Positions 1 through 5,261 of a DNA stretch of 6,069 nucleotides are shown here, piece by piece. The position numbers were made by a program, and so were the translations under genes. This DNA comes from Oscillospiraceae bacterium (GTDB lineage Bacteria; Bacillota; Clostridia; Oscillospirales; Ruminococcaceae), in the NCBI GenBank assembly GCA_029062865.1, contig JAIDPG010000280.1, forward strand, positions 1-6,069. The letters are read 5' to 3'. Positions within the stretch are counted from its first letter, which is position 1; each line of letters starts with the position of its first letter. Under the pieces are notes generated by a model. It was given only the letters and a program-made list of their open reading frames with translations, was not told the origin of the DNA and searched no databases.

Positions 1-1
1 C

Positions 2-358
2 ACCGCGAACTTCATCAACCCGCTTATCGCGCTGATCACGGGCGGCGTAAAGTACGACGAGGACGGCAACCCGATGATCGTCCGCGGATCGTTCAACATA
101 AACGGCGTTGAGTTCAACTACGGCGCGTTTTTGTCGGCGGTGATCAACTTCCTTATCATGGCGTTTATCCTGTTCCTTTTGATAAAGGGAATGAACTCGC
201 TTATGGAGATCGGTCACAAGAAGAAGGAAGAGCCCAAGGAAGAGCCCAAGCCCGACCCGCAGGTCGTTCTTCTTACGGAGATCCGCGATCTGCTGAAAAC
301 CGAGGACGGCGCGGAAAAGGTTAAGGAGATGCTTAAAGAAGAAGCCGATAAGGCATAA
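2..358 (+). CDS. mscL: Large-conductance mechanosensitive channel MscL, 5'-truncated by window edge
   Basis: MscL is a homopentameric inner-membrane channel that opens under membrane tension and releases solutes during hypo-osmotic shock. The frame is open from base 2, so the Met at 74 is internal; 118 residues are visible and, by comparison with E. coli MscL, about 35 N-terminal residues (most of TM1) are missing. The first visible residues, ANFINPLIALITGG, match the end of TM1 (ADIIMPPLGLLIGG in E. coli). A short extracellular loop follows, then TM2 at about visible residues 41-63 (AFLSAVINFLIMAFILFLLI). Next come a charged Lys/Glu/Pro linker and the C-terminal helix motif LLTEIRDLLK at visible residues 90-99, nearly identical to E. 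coli. An extra acidic/basic tail of 19 residues follows this motif. The stop is TAA at 356-358. The gene converges on the amidase gene and is followed by a hairpin terminator. The family call is secure. Confidence 0.96.
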   Translation, partial: TANFINPLIALITGGVKYDEDGNPMIVRGSFNINGVEFNYGAFLSAVINFLIMAFILFLLIKGMNSLMEIGHKKKEEPKEEPKPDPQVVLLTEIRDLLKTEDGAEKVKEMLKEEADKA

Positions 359-370
359 ATTACATAACTT

Positions 371-484
371 AAATCCCCGACCATTTTTATTTCGATTCAT
401 AGAAAATTGCGGTGTCAAGCGTTTTCGCTCGACACCGCAATACTTTATATCGCACGCTCCTTAAATGGCGGGGATTTTTGTTTT
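371..484 (+). terminator. Outer hairpin and U-tract, likely terminator of mscL
   Basis: Bases 371-379 (AAATCCCCG) pair with 469-477 (CGGGGATTT). After a one-base bulge at A380, 381-386 (CCATTT) pair with 463-468 (AAATGG), giving a 15-bp stem. The 3' arm runs straight into TTTTTGTTTT at 475-484, a good U-tract for + strand transcripts. The stem starts 13 bases after the mscL stop codon. It encloses a second hairpin at 407-440, so the loop is long and structured, which is unusual for an intrinsic terminator. Confidence 0.65.
401..440 (-). terminator. Inner hairpin, likely terminator of the amidase lipoprotein gene
   Basis: Bases 407-416 (TTGCGGTGTC) pair perfectly with 431-440 (GACACCGCAA). 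After one A/C mismatch, 418-421 (AGCG) pair with 426-429 (CGCT), closed by a TTTT loop. Read on the minus strand, the stem is followed by TTTTCT (from AAAA at 403-406), a short U-tract suited to the amidase gene, whose stop codon lies 65 bases upstream at 505-507. On the + strand the sequence after the stem is not U-rich, so this hairpin serves mainly the minus strand. Confidence 0.65.
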
Positions 485-504
485 AACCGACAACTATCAA
501 CTGC

Positions 505-3459
505 TTAAAGGTCGCTTCTCGCGAAATAATCTTCAATGCCTTGCGCGATAGCCTCCGCCATATCCCATTGAAAGTCCGACCTTGCCATCATCAGGCACTC
601 GCGGTCGTTTGAGACAAAGCCCATCTCAAGCAGGATCGACGGGAAGCCGTGCTCTACCGTGAAACCATAGTAGCTGTATTTCGGACCGCGGAGACTTTGC
701 GTGCCGTCGCCGTATTCGTTGTCGAAACATGCAGCGAGCCGTCTTGTCACCTTGTCCGCGAGCGTGTATGACCACGGCGTGTAGTAATACGCCTCGGTGC
801 CGTGCGCCGATTTGGATGCGGCGCTGTTGGCGTGGATCTCAAGGAACATATCCGCGCCGTATTCGCGAGCCGCTATCGGTCGGTCACGTCGGTAGTAATA
901 AACACTTTCCGTCGGGAGACGGTAAACCGTCGCGCCCATATCCTCAAGAGTCTCTTCAAGCTTCTTGCAAACGGCGAGGTTGATCTCCTGCTCCGTTATC
1001 TGCCCGATCGCGCCGGTGTCGTAATATTCGCTGTTGCTCATTCCGTGCCCGGGACTGATTACGATCGTCTTGCCGCTGAGCGTCGCTGTGGGGATATTGA
1101 ACGTCAATATCAAATCGCCGTTGCTGTCGTAATAAGACTCAACGCCGCTGTAAATTCCCGCTTGAGCAAGCGTCAAAGTCAGTCTGAACTTCGGAACGCC
1201 GTCGTCACCGATAACCGTCGACCACTCGCCCGCGCTGAACAGCGTGCAGGAGTCGAAATCCGGGAGCTTTGTAACGCTTGTTACATTGTCGAATGTTATA
1301 TAAATATACTTCGCGTTGAAGCTGTTTACTCCGAACGGTCCTTCATAGCCTTGAACAAAGGACTGCGACGTGTTTACGGTAAAGCTCGTTTTATGATCCA
1401 GCGACAATTCAATAAAGCTCCGTCCGCCGCTGTCGCCTATGGAGTTTACCGTGAGGGCGTTGTAGCCAAGCCCCGTGTCGGAGAAGGTCGTTACCCACTC
1501 GTCGCGATAGCGCTTGCCCGACAACGTGTAAACAAACTCGCCCTGGGAGTAATCGTAATAATCGAGAGTGCCCGCGGGCATCTGCGAATACTGCGGATTT
1601 GACGGGATTCGCTCGGTGGAATACGGGTCGAGAACGTCCGTGCCGTTATTAAGCACCCTAACATAAGTTACATATTCGTCGTCATCAATATAAGGCTCCA
1701 TCGTACCGACTACCTCGCCCGTACCGAGACTTTCCTGATCCTTCATAACAACGTCGAAATCCTTGTCGACAAGAGCAGGCTTTGCGGCAATAGTGACATT
1801 GCCCGCATACATCGTCTCGTCAATGCCGCTGTACACCGCGTAGTAGCTGACAGCCCCGAGGTTCTGCTCCTTGCCGATTATGCCGTCGCCCACGGTGTAG
1901 CTTCCGAAGAACTCGGAATACGAACCGTTTGCGTCAACAAGCTCGGTCGTGCCCTTTTCAGTAAGCTCTATAGTCTGGCTTCCGATGCTCGCGTAAACCT
2001 TCGAGCCGCTGTATGCCACCGCCGAGAACGCAAGCGTTGTGCCACCCTGAACGGTGATGTTTCCAAGCTCCGCGGCGGATTTCAGAACATCGACCGCGCG
2101 CTCTATCGAATAGTTGAACTTCTTGCCCTTGTGCTCGATCGTGAAATAATTCATTCCGACTTCGAGGTCTTTTTCAAAGAAGAAGTTCCCGACGTCGTTC
2201 AGCTTGATTTTCTCGCCGTCGAAATAAACGTCGAAGTTCTCGTCGAACGTTCCCATAAACTTGACGGAAAGGTCGTAGGTCACAAAATCAAGCTGCGCCG
2301 GAGAAGTCATCTTCAGCTGCTCAAAAAGAGTGTTTGTGTTTATCTGGTCGGCATAGAATTTTTTAAGAGTATCTGTACTCGAAAGCGGATTTGCCAAAAG
2401 CGAAGACAGAGAATTAAACGCGCTTCCCGAAAGGCTTCCGCCGAGGTTTTTCATTATCGTAAGCTGCTGGAGAAGCTGATCTTCATTCCAGCCGTAATAC
2501 TCGCCGATGCGCTCATTTAAATGGCAAACGTAAACGTGAAGGTCGTTCTTGTCCGCAAGCTCGCTCCACCACGAAACGACGGTTTCAAAATTAAGATTAG
2601 CGTCGCTTGTCGAACCGTAAGCCTTAACTATAATAAAGTCCGCGTAATCGTCCTCGATATAGCTTTTGGTGTCGCAATGCCCGTCGTAAAGCGACTGGAT
2701 CTGATCCGCGGTGTCGGAGCCCTCCTCGTTACTGTCGGAGTTCGCCCACATATCCTCGATCATCAAGCCCACCGCTGTGGAGTTCGAGGTCTTGCGGATA
2801 ACGTCGCTTATCGTACGCATAACAAAGCGATTTGTCTCGTAAAGCCAATTCTCATAACCGATTCCCGAGCCGGAGCGCAGATATTCCGCGTACATCTCGG
2901 GAGTATCGACGGTGTAATAATTCGTGACTAAAATGCCCTCGCAGCCGTATTTGATAACGAACTTGTGCGCTGCCGCCGAGAAGCCGGAGCGCAGTCCGCC
3001 GCCCTCCTCGATAACAGTGTTTATCAGCTCGTTTACGTCAAGCGTTACATACGCGCGGAGATTTGCAGCGTGCGCCGCCTCAACAGCCGCCGAAACCGCG
3101 TCGCGCTTTGTGCTGTTCAGATCAAGGTCGAAATACGCCTTGTCATCGTGCGTCGATTGAATAACGACAGCGTTCATTCCTAGCGATTTTACGTCTTCAC
3201 ACATCGAAGCCGCGTCCGTTTCGGAAAAATCAGTCTCCGGAGACACGAACACCGCCCGCAGATTGCTCGGCAACGAAACGTGCCTTACCACCGACTCGGG
3301 CTTTTCCACAAGTGGGTTGCTCACCGGGATAATATCGCTCGTCAGGTTGATATTTGTTGTTCCGATAACGACGCTCTGCCCCGGCATTGTGCACGCGGAG
3401 CTAAGCGCGACGCACAACGCGAGACCCGCCGCCAGAATTCCCCTAACTGTTTTTTTCAT
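505..3459 (-). CDS. Lipoprotein with GHL10-like domain and C-terminal N-acetylmuramoyl-L-alanine amidase (Amidase_3)
   Basis: A 984-residue exported protein predicted to cut the amide bond between MurNAc and L-Ala of peptidoglycan. Residues 1-22 are a signal peptide (KK, then a hydrophobic core) ending LSSA-C23, a permissive lipobox, so membrane anchoring is likely. Residues ~62-370 resemble a family-10-like glycosyl hydrolase barrel (NLRAVFVSPE; LGMNAVVIQST; GCEGILVTNYY). Residues ~387-455 look like an Ig-like domain (GTFDENFDVYFDGEKIKL), with another beta domain at ~460-560. Residues ~660-795 are beta-rich and may be an AMIN-like wall-binding module; this is inference. Residues ~797-980 are Amidase_3: H805 (SPGHG), E823 (TEQEINL) and H876 (IHANS) are the expected zinc ligands, and E945 (LLEMGFVSN) the catalytic glutamate. 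All are present, so the amidase should be active. The ATG at 3459 is preceded by GGGGA six bases away. It is the downstream partner of the 3617-5092 lipoprotein gene and converges with mscL. Confidence 0.9.
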   Translation of the reverse strand: MKKTVRGILAAGLALCVALSSACTMPGQSVVIGTTNINLTSDIIPVSNPLVEKPESVVRHVSLPSNLRAVFVSPETDFSETDAASMCEDVKSLGMNAVVIQSTHDDKAYFDLDLNSTKRDAVSAAVEAAHAANLRAYVTLDVNELINTVIEEGGGLRSGFSAAAHKFVIKYGCEGILVTNYYTVDTPEMYAEYLRSGSGIGYENWLYETNRFVMRTISDVIRKTSNSTAVGLMIEDMWANSDSNEEGSDTADQIQSLYDGHCDTKSYIEDDYADFIIVKAYGSTSDANLNFETVVSWWSELADKNDLHVYVCHLNERIGEYYGWNEDQLLQQLTIMKNLGGSLSGSAFNSLSSLLANPLSSTDTLKKFYADQINTNTLFEQLKMTSPAQLDFVTYDLSVKFMGTFDENFDVYFDGEKIKLNDVGNFFFEKDLEVGMNYFTIEHKGKKFNYSIERAVDVLKSAAELGNITVQGGTTLAFSAVAYSGSKVYASIGSQTIELTEKGTTELVDANGSYSEFFGSYTVGDGIIGKEQNLGAVSYYAVYSGIDETMYAGNVTIAAKPALVDKDFDVVMKDQESLGTGEVVGTMEPYIDDDEYVTYVRVLNNGTDVLDPYSTERIPSNPQYSQMPAGTLDYYDYSQGEFVYTLSGKRYRDEWVTTFSDTGLGYNALTVNSIGDSGGRSFIELSLDHKTSFTVNTSQSFVQGYEGPFGVNSFNAKYIYITFDNVTSVTKLPDFDSCTLFSAGEWSTVIGDDGVPKFRLTLTLAQAGIYSGVESYYDSNGDLILTFNIPTATLSGKTIVISPGHGMSNSEYYDTGAIGQITEQEINLAVCKKLEETLEDMGATVYRLPTESVYYYRRDRPIAAREYGADMFLEIHANSAASKSAHGTEAYYYTPWSYTLADKVTRRLAACFDNEYGDGTQSLRGPKYSYYGFTVEHGFPSILLEMGFVSNDRECLMMARSDFQWDMAEAIAQGIEDYFARSDL

Positions 3460-3465
3460 AATAAT

Positions 3466-3470
3466 TCCCC
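3466..3470 (-). promoter_or_regulatory. Ribosome binding site of the amidase lipoprotein gene
   Basis: GGGGA on the minus strand lies six bases before the ATG at 3459. It pairs with the anti-Shine-Dalgarno only if a G-U wobble is allowed, so it is a modest site. It fixes the start at the Met that opens a normal signal peptide. The upstream lipoprotein gene has the same GGGGA element. Confidence 0.6.
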
Positions 3471-3547
3471 ATTTTTTGTAATACTGTTATGTTGATTTTT
3501 GAATATTTGGCTTTATTATGGAATCGCCAATCAAAGCAGCTCTGAAA

Positions 3548-3553
3548 ATTATA
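3548..3553 (-). promoter_or_regulatory. Candidate -10 element upstream of the amidase lipoprotein gene
   Basis: A perfect TATAAT reads on the minus strand 88 bases before the start codon. The hexamer at 17-bp spacing is GGAAAA, a poor -35, and no extended -10 TG is present. In an AT-rich gap such a hexamer may be chance. If real, it would be a weak or activator-dependent promoter supplementing read-through from the upstream lipoprotein gene. Confidence 0.25.
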
Positions 3554-3569
3554 AGGTTTGGATTTATTC

Positions 3570-3596
3570 GTTTTCCCCGCCTTTGACGGGGTAAAC
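3570..3596 (-). other. Hairpin between the two lipoprotein genes
   Basis: CCCCGCC (3575-3581) pairs with GACGGGG (3585-3591) with one G-U pair and a three-base loop. Flanking GTTT (3570-3573) pairs with AAAC (3593-3596) across a T/T mismatch. It begins about 20 bases after the stop codon of the 491-residue lipoprotein gene. Neither strand has a T-run after the stem: the minus strand continues AAAACGAATAAA. It is therefore not a canonical intrinsic terminator. It may be a 3'-end stabilising structure, an mRNA processing site or a weak attenuator that sets the ratio of the two lipoproteins. Confidence 0.5.
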
Positions 3597-3616
3597 ACAA
3601 TAAAATAATTGCTTCT

Positions 3617-5092
3617 TTAGTTTAACGCAGATTTTAACGCTGCAAGCTCCGCCTCTACCTGAGACTTCACGCTGCTTGACGGCTTGAACAGACTGTTGTA
3701 GCTGTAGAGGCAAATTCCTCCGTATGAATAAGCCTCCTCCGAGGTCTCAACCTGCCGCGCGATGATTTTCTTGTCGGTCTGCCATTCGTAGCGGCCGCTC
3801 CCTGCCCAGCTGTCCTCATCGCCTATTCTGTACGGCCCCAAGCCGACGATAAGCGGCGTGCCGCCGAGCTTTGCTATATTATCCCATTTCGCAAGACACG
3901 TCTCAAACGGCTGATTTGCATTGTCAAAGCCGAAGTAGATCTGCGGCATTATGTAGTCAAGATAACCGCTGTTTGTACACCACTTCTTAACATCGGCATA
4001 CATATAATAATAGTTGTTGTCATAATTTCCCTGCGGACTTACGCCGAAAAGCGCCGTGCTGTTCGCGTCCTTAACCGCCTTGTAAAGCGCGCTTACAAGC
4101 CTGTCACAGTTAGCAAACCTGAAATCGTCGAGGCTTGTGTAGGGGCTCGCCTGATAAGCAGCGTTGTCAAACCACTTTTCGGTCGTCGGGTAGAAGTAGT
4201 CGTCGATATGAATTCCGTCGACGTCATAATTCGCGACGATCTCCGCCGCGCCCTCCGCGATAAGCTCGATAACGTCGTCATACGCGGGGTTTAGGTAATA
4301 ATAGCCGTTAACGGTAACAAGCTTTGTTTCATTGCCCGCCCAATTGTACAGCGGATAGCCGGATTCCCTGCCGATGTCGCCGGTCGCGCAGCCGCGCATC
4401 GGATTAATCCACGCCTGGAACGAAAGCCCGCGCTCGTGTGCCTCGTCGATCATAATCGACAGCGGGTCATAGCTCCCGCCGAGGTATTTTGTCCGCGGGA
4501 AGAGCTCCGAGTCGTAATACGCGTCGCCGTGAGATCTGACGTGAACATAAACCGTGTTTATACCCAGATCCACGCAGTTATCGTAAACCTCGCTGATTGA
4601 CTGTCTGAAGCTGCCTTCAGACCCGCTTGCCAATCCGTTTAGCTCAAGGAACGATATCCAGATGCCCTTTACCTCACTGTAATTCAGCGCGGTGTAATAG
4701 TTTGTACCGACGTTCACGTCCGGAATATCCGGGAGCTCGGGGTCCTCCTCAACAGGCTCCGGCTCCTCGGGGACTACGGGTACGGTAGTCGTTGTAGTCG
4801 TTGTGGAGATGACGGGAACCGCGGGCGTCACCGTCGGAGTCTGCGGCGTCTGCGGGCTGACAACGGTAGGCGTGATATCGCTCGTGGACGATGAGCTTGT
4901 CACGGGCTTAATTTCGGGCATAGGGAATCCCACCGCCTGCCCTAAACCGGCAGTCGATGAGACATTGTATTCGGCGGACTTCCCCCGAACGTCCACGACA
5001 TCAACGGACAGCTTACCTGCCCCCTCGGCGCAGCCGCCGAGAAGACATGCCGCCGTCATAAGCGAAAGCATGACCAATGATTTCTTTTTCAT
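3617..5092 (-). CDS. Lipoprotein with family-10-like glycosyl hydrolase (GHL10) domain
   Basis: A 491-residue surface lipoprotein with a GHL10 (PF02638/DUF187-type) domain, a TIM-barrel family linked to cell-surface glycan; the substrate is not known from sequence. Residues 1-20 are a signal peptide ending in the canonical lipobox LLGG-C21. Residues ~62-127 form a Ser/Thr/Pro then Pro/Glu-rich spacer, including seven consecutive Thr (97-103), that should hold the domain away from the membrane. The barrel spans ~130-470. Typical strand-end motifs are GIWISF (143-148), VYVHVRSHGDAYYDSELFP (181-199), FQAWINP (225-231), DGIHIDDYFYP (292-302, with adjacent acidic D297 and D298), FGVSPQG (349-355) and MPQIYFG (382-388). 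The ATG at 5092 follows GGGGA at seven bases and opens the signal peptide directly. A near-consensus promoter lies 60 bases upstream. The amidase fusion gene follows after 157 bases on the same strand. The family call is firm; enzymatic activity is inferred from the retained acidic pair. Confidence 0.93.
   Translation of the reverse strand: MKKKSLVMLSLMTAACLLGGCAEGAGKLSVDVVDVRGKSAEYNVSSTAGLGQAVGFPMPEIKPVTSSSSTSDITPTVVSPQTPQTPTVTPAVPVISTTTTTTTVPVVPEEPEPVEEDPELPDIPDVNVGTNYYTALNYSEVKGIWISFLELNGLASGSEGSFRQSISEVYDNCVDLGINTVYVHVRSHGDAYYDSELFPRTKYLGGSYDPLSIMIDEAHERGLSFQAWINPMRGCATGDIGRESGYPLYNWAGNETKLVTVNGYYYLNPAYDDVIELIAEGAAEIVANYDVDGIHIDDYFYPTTEKWFDNAAYQASPYTSLDDFRFANCDRLVSALYKAVKDANSTALFGVSPQGNYDNNYYYMYADVKKWCTNSGYLDYIMPQIYFGFDNANQPFETCLAKWDNIAKLGGTPLIVGLGPYRIGDEDSWAGSGRYEWQTDKKIIARQVETSEEAYSYGGICLYSYNSLFKPSSSVKSQVEAELAALKSALN
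4712..4909 (-). other. Low-complexity Pro/Thr/Glu spacer within the GHL10 lipoprotein
   Basis: Residues ~62-127 of the lipoprotein encoded at 3617-5092. The first half is Ser/Thr/Pro-rich with TPQTPTVTP-like steps; a run of seven Thr is encoded at 4784-4804. The second half is acidic and proline-rich (PEEPEPVEEDPELPDIPD). Such extended segments commonly carry lipoproteins across the peptidoglycan layer. The repeated GTAGTCGTTGT units in the Thr tract could vary in number by slippage. Confidence 0.75.
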
Positions 5093-5099
5093 AATTTTT

Positions 5100-5104
5100 T
5101 CCCC
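5100..5104 (-). promoter_or_regulatory. Ribosome binding site of the GHL10 lipoprotein gene
   Basis: GGGGA on the minus strand, separated from the ATG at 5092 by seven A/T bases. It matches the element before the amidase gene in sequence and nearly in spacing, and it supports the chosen start. Confidence 0.6.
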
Positions 5105-5151
5105 AACTAGTAAAAATTTCTATATCTAGGTTTACTTTTACAGCTATACAC

Positions 5152-5180
5152 ATTATAGCATACTTATCCGAAGAAGTCAA
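5152..5180 (-). promoter_or_regulatory. Sigma-A-type promoter with extended -10 for the GHL10 lipoprotein gene
   Basis: Read on the minus strand, TTGACT (5180-5175) is followed by a 17-base spacer and a perfect TATAAT (5157-5152). TGC immediately precedes the -10 hexamer, forming an extended -10. The -35 differs from consensus at one base. Transcription should start near 5145, giving a leader of about 50 bases before the ATG at 5092. The strength and position argue that the lipoprotein genes are transcribed independently of the methyltransferase upstream. Confidence 0.85.
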
Positions 5181-5183
5181 TAG

Positions 5184-5219
5184 TTTTTCGGGAAAAATCA
5201 CAAAATTTTCACATAAAAA
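5184..5219 (-). promoter_or_regulatory. Phased A/T tracts upstream of the promoter, possible UP element or curved DNA
   Basis: Four A/T tracts lie just upstream of the -35 box: T5 at 5184-5188, A5 at 5193-5197, A4T4 at 5202-5209 and A5 at 5215-5219. Their centres are about 9, 10.5 and 11.5 bases apart, close to one helical turn. Tracts phased this way bend DNA, and AT-rich sequence here can contact the RNA polymerase alpha subunit. The function is inferred; AT-rich gaps produce such tracts by chance. Confidence 0.35.
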
Positions 5220-5235
5220 TATCAATAATCACAAA

Positions 5236-5259
5236 TTTCGACAATTCGGCTTGGCGAAA
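5236..5259 (-). terminator. Weak candidate terminator of the methyltransferase gene
   Basis: TTTCG (5236-5240) pairs with CGAAA (5255-5259); after one mismatch CAA (5242-5244) pairs with TTG (5251-5253), around a six-base loop. It lies two bases beyond the methyltransferase stop codon on the minus strand. The following minus-strand sequence is TTTGTGATTATTG, a broken U-tract. The stem is short and AU-closed, so termination would be inefficient if it occurs at all. Confidence 0.3.
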
Positions 5260-5261
5260 GG

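Noticed and set aside
802..1602. 266-codon open frame on the + strand opposite the amidase gene
   Set aside because: It starts with GTG and lies wholly antisense to the conserved amidase domain. Its Arg/Val-rich translation shows no recognisable motif. It is what GC-rich codon use on the other strand would produce.
2131..2931. Two consecutive + strand open frames (129 and 136 codons) opposite the GHL10-like domain
   Set aside because: Both are antisense to a gene with clear domain motifs, have basic, low-quality translations and lack convincing ribosome binding sites.
4803..5129. 108-codon + strand open frame opposite the lipoprotein N-terminus
   Set aside because: It is the complement of the low-complexity Pro/Thr spacer and signal peptide; its Val/Thr/Gly-rich translation reflects that, not a real protein.
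5013..5225. 70-codon minus-strand open frame covering the leader of the GHL10 lipoprotein gene
   Set aside because: It would start upstream of the strong promoter and overlaps the lipoprotein start in another frame. No product is recognisable, and the known start has a better ribosome binding site and a signal peptide.
5195..5238. Short repeated ATCACAAA sequences in the gap before the lipoprotein promoter
   Set aside because: Two imperfect copies in an AT-rich stretch, neither palindromic nor regularly placed; too little to call an operator or a repeat element.
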